This document shows, one piece after another, positions 25,128-33,173 of a stretch of DNA of 38,706 bases (positions within the stretch are counted from its first letter, which is position 1; every line of letters begins with the position of its first letter). The stretch comes from an uncultured Bacilli bacterium (GTDB lineage: Bacteria; Bacillota_I; Bacilli_A; RF39; UBA660). The notes beneath the pieces were generated by a model. That model made no database searches. It saw nothing but the letters and a program-made list of their open reading frames with translations, and was not told where the DNA came from. Position numbers and translations under genes: made by a program. The stretch spans positions 1 through 38,706 of the forward strand of contig CANQHF010000011.1 of the NCBI GenBank assembly GCA_947623685.1, given 5' to 3'.

Positions 25128-26177
25128 TTATTTAATATGTTTTAACTCTCCCATTCGTGATGTTGGAATAAAACCTGGTTCTGTATTTATAACATCAGGA
25201 ATTCTATTTACTATGGTCGCGCAAGTAAGTTCAACCGTTGCTGGTTTTTCAATTACAAGCGTTGTATCTGGTTCTGCATAAATGGTCCACTCGTTTCTAT
25301 CAAACTCATCTTTATTGTATACTTTTCCGATGCACTCTGTTTCAAGTGTTATACCTTCTTTAGTTTCAGTTGTAACAACCGCACTCATACCGGTTGCCAT
25401 TCCCTTTTTAACGGTCATATTCAAAGTACTAGATTCAATGTCATAATCATTAAACTGTGGCACACACTTTTGAGTTTGACTAGTAACGGTTAATCCAAGT
25501 TTATCACAAAGCCAGCCATTTACGTTCCACATATAAGAAGGTGCATAATCTCCACTTTCTATTATTTTATTTCTTTCTTCCGTACTTATTTCATCCGCTG
25601 ATGCTATTTTATTTTCAAATTCTTCCTTTGTCAAACCAGCACCATGTGCTTTGGCAAGGGCAATTCCGTAATCTTCAACGTTATACGAAGAACTACCCTT
25701 TATCTTGGTTACGTTGTGACTTGCACCAACTAAAGTAGTAATTAAATTACCCCAAAAGGCATCTTGATAACCACTACCTGTTATTGTACAATTATTTTCT
25801 TTTGCAATTTCATCAATTTTTTTAGTTAAATTAGGATTTGAATTCATCGGATAAAATGCTTCTTCACAAGTTGTTATAGCATTAACTCCGCATTTAGCAC
25901 AAATCATAAGTGCATCAGATACATCCTTAAGTAAACTCATTGTTGTAACAATTACGCAGTCTGGTTTTAATTCGCTTAGTAACTTTTGTGCATCTTTAGC
26001 ATCACTTACTCTTACGCCTAAATTATCACCACCGATTATTTGTCCAACATCCTTTCCTATTATATCAGGGTTTATATCAACTGCCCCAACTATTTGACCA
26101 CCATTTTCAATTACGTAGCGCATAGTGTAAACGCTCATTTTTCCGCATCCATATTGAAATATTTTAATACCGTTCAT
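25128..26177 (-). CDS. 2,4-diaminopentanoate dehydrogenase-like NAD(P)-dependent oxidoreductase
   Basis: The N-terminal Rossmann fold starts IFQYGCGKMSVYTMRYV (nucleotide loop GxGxxS/T type) and continues with GAVDINPDIIGKDVG. The C-terminal end, PATVELTCATIVNRIPDVINTEPGF split over about 312-340, is a hallmark I recognise from 2,4-diaminopentanoate dehydrogenase (Ord) and dihydrodipicolinate-reductase-like proteins of the ornithine fermentation pathway. At 349 residues the length fits. The rest of that pathway (ornithine aminomutase, OrtA/OrtB) is not nearby, so substrate could be another amino acid derivative. AAAGGTAGG precedes the ATG. It forms a one-gene unit with a terminator. Confidence 0.75.
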   Translation of the reverse strand: MNGIKIFQYGCGKMSVYTMRYVIENGGQIVGAVDINPDIIGKDVGQIIGGDNLGVRVSDAKDAQKLLSELKPDCVIVTTMSLLKDVSDALMICAKCGVNAITTCEEAFYPMNSNPNLTKKIDEIAKENNCTITGSGYQDAFWGNLITTLVGASHNVTKIKGSSSYNVEDYGIALAKAHGAGLTKEEFENKIASADEISTEERNKIIESGDYAPSYMWNVNGWLCDKLGLTVTSQTQKCVPQFNDYDIESSTLNMTVKKGMATGMSAVVTTETKEGITLETECIGKVYNKDEFDRNEWTIYAEPDTTLVIEKPATVELTCATIVNRIPDVINTEPGFIPTSRMGELKHIK

Positions 26178-26281
26178 TTTAACCTACCTTTCTTATTTTA
26201 TTATACAACTATTACGTTTAATAAAAAGATAGAATTTTGTTAAATGTAAAGTAAAATGTTATAATTATGGTGGTGATATTT

Positions 26282-27013
26282 ATGAATGGAAACTTTAATT
26301 ATTATGAACTTTTAGGAGTTAAAAACGATGCAACTAAAGAAGAAATAAAAGATGCATATAAAAAACAAATGAAAAAATGGCATCCAGACATAAATAAATC
26401 AAATGAAGCGGTAAATATTTCTTCTAGGCTAAACGAAGCTAAAGAAGTGTTATTAGATGATGAAAAAAGAAAAGATTATGATGATTATCTAAATAAGAAA
26501 ATAAAAGAAAATTATAATAGATACACACAAATGAAAAAAAATTCTAAAGATTATGATGAAGCTGGATACGAAAGCGAAAAAGTAACCAAATGGCAATACT
26601 TAAAAGATTGGCTTAAATATTCCAAAGCATCAAACATAAATAAAGCATTTGCTTTTTTAGGTGTATTACTAGAAAGTTTGTTTTGCTTTATTATAAAATG
26701 CATACTAATAATAACTGCCTATGTATCATTTTATTTAAGTTATTTCATAAGATCATTATATAGCCTTGCATATCCAATTTTGGGAGTTCTTGCTATGTTA
26801 TTTATTATAATGTGCTTAACTGATGGAGTAAAGCAAACAATAAAAAATAATCCTGGAAGTTTAACGGCAATTATCTTAATTATTGCAATATACGTTTTAA
26901 GTTATGTATTACCTTATTTTTCTAAAACATTACTTTCTCCAAAAACGTTTGATATTTTATATAATAAAATAGATATAGCGCTATTTAAACGTTGCGTTGG
27001 TTATAAAGATTAA
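26282..27013 (+). CDS. membrane-bound J-domain protein
   Basis: Residues 1-65 form a DnaJ domain (NYYELLGVKNDATKEEIKDA, HPD motif at 34-36), so the protein should stimulate Hsp70/DnaK. After a charged linker, residues about 110-230 hold three or four hydrophobic segments. There is no Gly/Phe region and no zinc domain, so this is a class C J-protein that would place DnaK at the membrane. ATG at 26282 is chosen because GGTGGTGAT precedes it. It lies just before a tRNA-Ser gene that has its own promoter. Confidence 0.88.
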   Translation: MNGNFNYYELLGVKNDATKEEIKDAYKKQMKKWHPDINKSNEAVNISSRLNEAKEVLLDDEKRKDYDDYLNKKIKENYNRYTQMKKNSKDYDEAGYESEKVTKWQYLKDWLKYSKASNINKAFAFLGVLLESLFCFIIKCILIITAYVSFYLSYFIRSLYSLAYPILGVLAMLFIIMCLTDGVKQTIKNNPGSLTAIILIIAIYVLSYVLPYFSKTLLSPKTFDILYNKIDIALFKRCVGYKD

Positions 27014-27016
27014 GAC

Positions 27017-27045
27017 TTGACCTATTAATTAATATAGTGTAAAAT
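27017..27045 (+). promoter_or_regulatory. promoter of tRNA-Ser
   Basis: TTGACC (27017-27022) and TAAAAT (27040-27045) are separated by 17 bases, 14 bases before the mature tRNA 5' end. This matches a sigma-A promoter. Confidence 0.8.
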
Positions 27046-27059
27046 TAACTTTGTCAGAC

Positions 27060-27150
27060 GGAGTGATACTCAAGAGGCTGAAGAGGCGCCCCTGCTAAGG
27101 GTGTAGGCTGGGTAACTGGCGCGAGGGTTCAAATCCCTCTCACTCCGCCA
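27060..27150 (+). tRNA. tRNA-Ser (anticodon GCU)
   Basis: The 91-base sequence folds as a class II tRNA: acceptor GGAGTGA pairs with TCACTCC, discriminator G, encoded CCA at the end. The anticodon loop CTGCTAA has GCT at 27094-27096, which reads AGC/AGU serine codons. A long variable arm (between the anticodon stem and GAGGGTTCAAATCCCTC T arm) fits serine. Discriminator G is the usual serine identity element. Confidence 0.97.
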
Positions 27151-27161
27151 TATAAAAAAAC

Positions 27162-27193
27162 AAAAATTCCTTAATTGGAATTTTTATTTTTTT
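27162..27193. terminator. terminator shared by tRNA-Ser and the convergent gene
   Basis: AAAAATTCC and GGAATTTTT arms flank TTAATT, followed by a long T-run on the plus strand and A/T-rich sequence on the other side. It includes the stop codon of the minus-strand gene. Confidence 0.85.
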
Positions 27194-28901
27194 TATTAAA
27201 CACTTTAACTTTTCCAGATGCCTCTAACTTTTCAAAATAAGATGATACGTTTTGCTTTTTTTCAGTGTCACAAGATACATATTCATAAAAAGAGAATATT
27301 AATCTTTCTTTTATTTTATCATTATTTTTTACTTGCAAAAGAAAATCATCCAAATTATTTTCCATCATTTTAATTATTTTTATGATACCCTTATTTAATT
27401 TAACATTATTATCATAAAGATATTTATTATATTCATAGAACTTTTTAGAAATATCATAAATTAAATCAAAAAACTCATTTTCATCATACAACTCAATATC
27501 TAGCAAATCAGCTTCTAGTTGGGATGTTGCAACATTAATCGCCGATTTTTTATCATCATATTCTAACAACAAATCATAATATATTTTAACTGCATCAGAT
27601 AAATCGTATTTTCTACTAAACTCAATAACATCACTTAAATAATTATTTATTAAAAAATTATCATATGCGCCTTCTTTGTACAACGTATTTATAATACTTT
27701 TTTTCTCAATTATTGAGTGATTGTAAAAATAAATAGAACTAGAAATAGCGTATAATAAGTTAAAATCATCTTCCAATAAATACTGTTTATACTCATCCAA
27801 ACTTTTTAATTCTTTAAAAAATTCATATTCTCCTATTAATTCTTCATCGTTTGGACATGAAAAGTAATCATAATATAACAGGCTAATATTATCCAAATAT
27901 AATACTTTAACTACATCATCAAAAATATTACCATTTTTAACATAACCAAGTTTTGAAGAATAATAATCAACGTCTTCATCGTATATTACATCTAAATTTC
28001 CAAAAATCTCGTATAATTTTTTTCTTAATACGGAATTATAATTATAAACAACATTCCTGTTTTCATATTTTTTATACATTTGTTTATTATAAGTTTTTTT
28101 AACTTCACTTTTTTCAGAATCAGAAAGAAGCATAAACGATAAATAATCTCTTACAATTGGTTCTAATAAAACGCTATTATTAGCGGTATATAAAATTAAA
28201 TTATTTATATCATTTTCTATCATTTGCATAATATCTAATGCATATTCATCTAACTTTTCATGTTTTGATAATAAGTACTTATTATATGCATAATATGATG
28301 AAAGCATATTATGCATAAATTCCTTATAGTTATCAATATCATTTTTTTCTAATTCTATTAAAAAATCAGTTACAAAACAAATGGTATCTTCTTTAGCTAC
28401 GTTTTCATCTGTTCCATCTTGTTTAATTCTATTATATTCATCTACTATTACCAAAGGAGTATATTTATTACTATACTTAATGATATCGTTTATAAAAGCT
28501 GGTGCTATTTTAATTAGATTTGATGAATTATTTAAAAACCACATAATGGTTTTCTTTCTAACATAATAATCAGATGCCGAAAACAAAAAAACATCATCAC
28601 ATAACATCCTAAATATCTCTTTATTCATAGTGCACATTAACTCATCAATTGATTTAACGCTAGATAAAAAGCCAGTTGAACTTATAAGATTCTCATCATT
28701 AGGATATATTTCATATGCAAAATAATTAATTATATAAGAAGTTAAATACATAACACTAATATAATATTTATTATTACTAATACTACTATATAAATCATTA
28801 ACTATTGAATTTATTTCTATCTCATCTTTATTTTCTTTTGCTACTTTTAATTTTTCAAAAACAAATCTTCTAAATACATCATTATAATTTACTACTTCCA
28901 T
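27171..28901 (-). CDS. hypothetical helical protein with internal duplication
   Basis: ATG 28899-28901 is chosen (MEVVNYNDVFRRFVFEKL) with AGGGTG upstream. The 576-residue product is acidic, rich in Asp/Asn/Tyr and Ile, predicted all-helical, without signal peptide or membrane segments. Two parts of about 110 residues are alike: one contains FMHNMLSSYYAYNKYLLSKH and DIMQMIENDINNLILYTANN, the other DISKKFYEYNKYLYDNN and KIIKMMENNLDDFLLQVKNN, the second lying at the C terminus. It may be a repeat scaffold. No known family was recognised. Nothing nearby suggests a function. Confidence 0.75.
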   Translation of the reverse strand: MEVVNYNDVFRRFVFEKLKVAKENKDEIEINSIVNDLYSSISNNKYYISVMYLTSYIINYFAYEIYPNDENLISSTGFLSSVKSIDELMCTMNKEIFRMLCDDVFLFSASDYYVRKKTIMWFLNNSSNLIKIAPAFINDIIKYSNKYTPLVIVDEYNRIKQDGTDENVAKEDTICFVTDFLIELEKNDIDNYKEFMHNMLSSYYAYNKYLLSKHEKLDEYALDIMQMIENDINNLILYTANNSVLLEPIVRDYLSFMLLSDSEKSEVKKTYNKQMYKKYENRNVVYNYNSVLRKKLYEIFGNLDVIYDEDVDYYSSKLGYVKNGNIFDDVVKVLYLDNISLLYYDYFSCPNDEELIGEYEFFKELKSLDEYKQYLLEDDFNLLYAISSSIYFYNHSIIEKKSIINTLYKEGAYDNFLINNYLSDVIEFSRKYDLSDAVKIYYDLLLEYDDKKSAINVATSQLEADLLDIELYDENEFFDLIYDISKKFYEYNKYLYDNNVKLNKGIIKIIKMMENNLDDFLLQVKNNDKIKERLIFSFYEYVSCDTEKKQNVSSYFEKLEASGKVKVFNKKNKNSN

Positions 28902-29009
28902 TACTACAAAACACCCTTCTAATAATATTATATTACTATGCAAATCAATGTCAACTTAAATGAATAATATTAATTAATTTTGTTAATTATATATGTGAAA
29001 GGAGTTAAC

Positions 29010-29171
29010 ATGAAAAACAAAGAAAAGAAAAATAATAACAAAGCATTAAAAGAAAACAATAAAAAAAGTGAAAAAAACATGGAAAATGAAAAAGAATTCC
29101 AAGAACAAACACAAAAACAAGATGAACAAGAAAATGATAATATAACAAATGATAACATAGTTAATGAATAA
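29010..29171 (+). CDS. 53-residue highly charged peptide
   Basis: ATG at 29010 follows AAAGGAG at five bases, an excellent ribosome site. The product is almost only Lys, Asn, Glu, Gln and Asp (MKNKEKKNNNKALKENN and onward), with no Cys, Trp, Phe or Gly beyond one Phe, and should be disordered. A hairpin follows the stop. The signals favour a real gene, but low-complexity sequence makes conservation hard to judge. Confidence 0.5.
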   Translation: MKNKEKKNNNKALKENNKKSEKNMENEKEFQEQTQKQDEQENDNITNDNIVNE

Positions 29172-29195
29172 AAGTGCCTATAATATAGACACTTT
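29171..29195. terminator. terminator between the charged peptide and ddl
   Basis: AAAGTG-C-CTA pairs with TAG-A-CACTTT across one mismatch, loop TAATA, with T-rich sequence on both outer sides in the respective reading direction. It likely serves both convergent genes. Confidence 0.65.
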
Positions 29196-29217
29196 TATTA
29201 ATGCAAATTAAAGACTT

Positions 29218-30426
29218 TTATCTTAATTTATTTTTCATACCCTTCGTTCCTTTAGTACCATCAAATCCTTCTAAAATATTTGATTCAAACGTAGTTGTTT
29301 TCTTTAACTTATTTTTAAAACGTTTAATTGCTATGTTAATCATATCATCTAATAATTCATCATATTTTTTATTTAAAGGAGTCCATAGATAAAATGATAA
29401 ACTTCCAGGAATGGTATTAAGCTCATTAACATAATATTTTTTTGCTTTTTTATCATATAAATAATCTATTCTAACAACGCCTGATGCTCCTAAAACTCTA
29501 AATACTTTTTTAGAAGTTTCAGCTATTTCATTTGCTAATTTTTGTGGAATATCAGCTGGAATAACACGATCAGAAGAAACCATCCCTTTAGATGCAGACA
29601 TTTTTTTTGCAGCACCTTTTTTAGATCCACTACCAATATACTTATCATTAAATGATAAAATCTCATCTTTTCCCATAACTTGCTCTATACTAGAAGTTTG
29701 CATATAACTATGTGATCCTAAAACACTACAATTTAACTCTGTCATATTATTTACTACTTCTTCTACTAAAATCTTATCATCATATTTAATCGCATCATTA
29801 ATTGCATCTTTAAGTGACTCTTCATCTTTTGCAATTTTAATTCCAATACTACTTCCTTGTCTTGCTGGTTTAACAATTACAGGTAATCCTAATTTTTTTA
29901 CATCTGCTAATATTTTAGTTTCATCTTCATAGTACTCATTATCATAAAACCATACGTATTTTGTAACTGCAACACCTTCGGCTTGCAATATTTGTTTTTG
30001 AAAAACCTTATCTTGGCCAACGGTGCATCCATATATATCACTTCCAGTGTAAGGTACTCCATAAGTTTCTAAAAGGCCTTGGATGTTACCATCTTCCATG
30101 TTATAACCATGAGTTGCAGGTATTACAATATCTACTTCTTTAATTATTTTTTTAAGTAAACCATTTTTATTTTGTAATACCAAAACACCATCTTTACTAT
30201 AACAAATAACGTTCTTACAATAACGTTTTAAAAGTTCTGGTTCTTTATAAACATCCATTTCCTTTAATGGTTCTCCAGTATACATTTCGTTTTCCTTTGT
30301 TAAATACATTGGAATAACTTCATATTTATTAGGATCTAAATATCCCATTGCTTGAACTGCGGTTATTATACTAACTTCATGTTCAGTTGTTTTTCCTCCA
30401 TATAAAACTCCAACTCTTATTTTCAT
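29218..30426 (-). CDS. ddl: D-alanine--D-alanine ligase
   Basis: Ddl joins two D-Ala with ATP to give the dipeptide added by MurF to the peptidoglycan stem. The N-terminal domain begins VGVLYGGKTTEHEVSIITA, the ATP-grasp core includes PVIVKPARQGSSIGI and ILVEEVV, and the C-terminal end has RIDYLYDKKAKKYYVNELNT with PGSLSFYLW. The family's active-site pieces are present. At 402 residues it is longer than the typical 300-370, with a basic C-terminal tail of about 30 residues. It starts 13 bases after murF; AGGAG overlaps the murF stop. The functional pair murF-ddl makes a coherent operon. Confidence 0.95.
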   Translation of the reverse strand: MKIRVGVLYGGKTTEHEVSIITAVQAMGYLDPNKYEVIPMYLTKENEMYTGEPLKEMDVYKEPELLKRYCKNVICYSKDGVLVLQNKNGLLKKIIKEVDIVIPATHGYNMEDGNIQGLLETYGVPYTGSDIYGCTVGQDKVFQKQILQAEGVAVTKYVWFYDNEYYEDETKILADVKKLGLPVIVKPARQGSSIGIKIAKDEESLKDAINDAIKYDDKILVEEVVNNMTELNCSVLGSHSYMQTSSIEQVMGKDEILSFNDKYIGSGSKKGAAKKMSASKGMVSSDRVIPADIPQKLANEIAETSKKVFRVLGASGVVRIDYLYDKKAKKYYVNELNTIPGSLSFYLWTPLNKKYDELLDDMINIAIKRFKNKLKKTTTFESNILEGFDGTKGTKGMKNKLR

Positions 30427-30439
30427 CTTACATCAACTC

Positions 30440-32032
30440 CTATTCATTATATATATCTGGTAAATCATTTTCGATTAAACAGTACGCCTGTTTTCCGTTA
30501 GTTAAACTTCTAACCAAAGAAAACGCTTCATTTGTACTATTAACTACATATATATTTTTATCATTAAACTTAACTTCTTCTAATCCATCCTTAATTGGTT
30601 TAGTAATTCTTTTTCCAACTAGTATTACAATATCTGCTGAATCTTTCATATAAGTTCCAAACTTTTTATTTAATTCATATGACTTATCTCCTAACTCAAC
30701 CATCCCCGGGGTCATAACTATTCTAGGCTTAGGCATTTTCTTTAATACATCTAAAGCCATCTTAGATCCAACCGGATTTGAATTATAAGAATCATCAATA
30801 TAAGTAATGTTACCTGCTTGTCTTAATTCTAACCTATGTTCAACACTTTTGACACCAAGCACCGCTTTTTTCATTTGATCAATCGTAAGATTAAACTCTT
30901 TTGCTAAAGCAAGCGATGCTAAAATATTATATATATTATTATATCCTAATAATTTAGTTGTAAACTGATATTTTTTTTCATCACCTTTAAACATAACATT
31001 AAAAGTAGTACCTTTATTAGAAGTTTTTATATCACTTGCTAAAATGTCAGCATCTTTATTATCAATTCCTATCCATATTATCTTACAATCATTTTTAAGT
31101 TTGTAGCTAACTTGCAAAGGATCATCTGCGTTTAAAACACCAATACCATCATGTGGTAAGTTTTCAATAAGTTCAAACTTACCTTTTCTAATGTTTTCTT
31201 GCGAACCAAATATCTCAATATGCGCCGTACCTATTTTAGTTAAAATACCGTATTTTGGTTTTACTAAATCACATAACTGTTTTATTTCCCCTACTTTATA
31301 AGCTCCCATTTCAGCAATTAAAATATCATCAAACTTATCTAAATAATTATTAACCGTCATAATTAAACCATATGGAGTATTAAAGTTTTTAGGACTAGCA
31401 AGAGCATTATACTTAACGTTTAAAATATCACTTAATATATTTTTACTACTTGTTTTTCCATAGCTTCCAGTAATACCTATAACCTTAAGATTACTCATTG
31501 AATTAAGCTTTTTAACGGCTTTATTTTTATATGATAAATAAACCATTTTTTCAACCGGCTTATTTATTATTATAGAAATCATAACAATAAAATTCAATAA
31601 AAAATCATATGCAATTAAAACCAAGTATTTAACATTATCATCTTTTACAAAATAAAGTAAAAAGCAAACTAATAAAAACATTATTAAATTAGTTACCATT
31701 AACCTTTTGACCCTAGGAGTTATCTTTAGTTTTATTTTAGTATCAACACCCTTATTTTCGTTCATTTTAATTAATAAACTAATTATACTAACAACAAAGA
31801 AATAAATATTTGTTATAAAATTAGTTTGTATATTAAATATAACTATAATTAAATAAGTAACTAAAATTATTAATTCACATTTAAAATGTGTTTTAAAAGC
31901 CTTTATGTCCTTAATTGTCCATTTTAAAAATCTATGATCATCATTATATAAATTTTGCTGTGCCATATGAATAGCTTTTATGAAATCATAAATAATTAAA
32001 ACTATAAATGGTATTAAACTTAAATAAAACAT
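30440..32032 (-). CDS. murF: MurF-type ligase with N-terminal membrane domain
   Basis: MurF adds D-Ala-D-Ala to UDP-MurNAc-tripeptide. The ligase part begins near residue 190 with VIGITGSYGKTSSKNI (ATP loop), then NFNTPYGLIMTVNNYLD, AEMGAYKVGEI and, further on, IDDSYNSNPVGSKMAL, the usual central- and C-terminal domain motifs; length from there is near 345. In front lie about 180 residues with five or more hydrophobic segments, which typical MurF lacks. Thus ligase activity is tethered to the membrane. The call of MurF rather than another Mur ligase rests on the ddl neighbour and the SYNSNP motif. ATG 32030-32032 is chosen, with AAGGAAG upstream. Confidence 0.9.
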   Translation of the reverse strand: MFYLSLIPFIVLIIYDFIKAIHMAQQNLYNDDHRFLKWTIKDIKAFKTHFKCELIILVTYLIIVIFNIQTNFITNIYFFVVSIISLLIKMNENKGVDTKIKLKITPRVKRLMVTNLIMFLLVCFLLYFVKDDNVKYLVLIAYDFLLNFIVMISIIINKPVEKMVYLSYKNKAVKKLNSMSNLKVIGITGSYGKTSSKNILSDILNVKYNALASPKNFNTPYGLIMTVNNYLDKFDDILIAEMGAYKVGEIKQLCDLVKPKYGILTKIGTAHIEIFGSQENIRKGKFELIENLPHDGIGVLNADDPLQVSYKLKNDCKIIWIGIDNKDADILASDIKTSNKGTTFNVMFKGDEKKYQFTTKLLGYNNIYNILASLALAKEFNLTIDQMKKAVLGVKSVEHRLELRQAGNITYIDDSYNSNPVGSKMALDVLKKMPKPRIVMTPGMVELGDKSYELNKKFGTYMKDSADIVILVGKRITKPIKDGLEEVKFNDKNIYVVNSTNEAFSLVRSLTNGKQAYCLIENDLPDIYNE

Positions 32033-32045
32033 TATTAACACTTCC

Positions 32046-32777
32046 TTACTTTATAAAATTTGATATTATGTTTATCGTTTGATTAAGTCTTTCTAAATAT
32101 GCATAATGAGTACATCCTTCGTACAAGATAAGTCCGCAATCGTCTATTAATCTTTCATATTCTTTAGTATCTTCTTCTGGTACTTCGCTATCCATATCAC
32201 CATAAATTAAAATTGTTGGTACTTTTATTTTTTTCGCGTCCTTGCTCATATCTTCATTAACCGTCTTAACTAATACTTGCTTCATAATTGGACTTGCTGC
32301 CTTATAATCACGAGAGCCTATATGATCTTTAGCCCAACCTTCTAAATTTTTAATTCCTGGTACCGTTTTCATAAACTTTAGAATCTTTGTTTTTAATCCT
32401 TTTTTATCATGACCTTTTAACGCAGGAGATAAAAGAATTACTTTTTTAACTTTGTTTCTTGATGCAAACTTAACTGATACCCTTCCGCCAAAGGAATGAC
32501 CAATTAGGATTGGATTTTCAACTTTTAACTTTTTTAAAAGTTCTTCTACAATCCTTGTATAATCACCAACATCCATTACTTCTTTAGGTTCAGAACTTTT
32601 CCCAAAACCTGGAAAATCAATTACTATAATACGATAATCTTTTTTAAATGGCTCTCCTAAAACTTGCATCATCTGAATGTTTTGTCCCCATCCATGAAGT
32701 AGTACTAAAGCATCACCTTTTTTATTTCCAAAATCTAAATAATTGATATATAAACCATTTATAAACAAACTAATCAC
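32046..32777 (-). CDS. alpha/beta-hydrolase
   Basis: A cytoplasmic alpha/beta-fold hydrolase of 243 residues: oxyanion region LLHGWGQN near 26-33, DFPGFGKSSEP, nucleophile elbow GHSFGG near 92-97, acid IYGDMDSEVP near 189-198 and catalytic His in EGCTHYAYLE near 222. The triad is complete. Substrate is unknown; relatives are esterases and haloperoxidase-like enzymes. The ribosome site AGGTGAT could serve GTG at 32777 poorly or TTG at 32768 well, so the true start may be the TTG. It is followed by murF after 13 bases, hinting at a wall- or lipid-related substrate. Confidence 0.88.
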   Translation of the reverse strand: MISLFINGLYINYLDFGNKKGDALVLLHGWGQNIQMMQVLGEPFKKDYRIIVIDFPGFGKSSEPKEVMDVGDYTRIVEELLKKLKVENPILIGHSFGGRVSVKFASRNKVKKVILLSPALKGHDKKGLKTKILKFMKTVPGIKNLEGWAKDHIGSRDYKAASPIMKQVLVKTVNEDMSKDAKKIKVPTILIYGDMDSEVPEEDTKEYERLIDDCGLILYEGCTHYAYLERLNQTINIISNFIK

Positions 32778-32945
32778 CTATTTCTATTATGGATAATTCT
32801 TCATTACATATTATAACATTTTTATAATATAAAATAAAACAAAATAAGTAATTTTACTCATTTTGTATCTTTAAATCTTTAATAAATCATTTATTATAAC
32901 TTTTTAATCATTTAATTTATCGGTATATGCAAAGTTTAATAATTT

Positions 32946-33149
32946 TTACTTACTAAAATTTTCTAGTTTCTTTTCTTCAATGTATTCGTAATTTAATGCA
33001 TTATTACTAGGTATTGACTCAATTATCCTAAACATTTCTTCTATATCAACAACATCGATCATACGATATTTACCGTCATTAGCCTTAAGTTTCAACTGGT
33101 GACAATTTGTCACCGTTTCATTCCCTTCATCTTTAAGGCGTTATTGTAT
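32946..33149 (-). pseudogene. BRO/DinD-family gene remnant
   Basis: The minus-strand frame, open from after a TAA near 33150 to TAA at 32946-32948, reads RLKDEGNETVTNCHQLKL, then KANDGKYRMIDVVDIEEMFR and IIESIPS. This is the conserved part of BRO-N/DinD-type proteins (VTNCxxLKLxAxDGKxRxTDVxDxExxFRxIxSIPS), but it begins without start codon and ends in an unrelated tail (NNALNYEYIEEKKLENFSK) in place of the usual KAEPFKxWLA. It is a remnant. A perfect 17-bp palindrome at 33098-33114 encodes VTNCHQ. It fills most of the 400-base stretch between the hydrolase and the PfkB-SIS gene; nothing else was seen there. Confidence 0.72.
33098..33114. repeat. perfect 17-bp palindrome in the BRO/DinD remnant
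   Basis: GGTGACAA-T-TTGTCACC is symmetrical around one base and fits RGTNNNAWNWTNNNACY with triplet GAC. It encodes VTNCHQ in a different codon phase from the palindromes in the ORF6N genes, so symmetry is not a by-product of a shared protein motif. Confidence 0.88.
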
Positions 33150-33173
33150 TATTTGATAAAGGTTAATATTTAA

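Noticed and set aside
33150-33173. A start codon extending the BRO remnant upstream
   Set aside because: An in-frame TAA lies just before RLKDEG, and no ATG with a ribosome site is in frame ahead of the conserved block.
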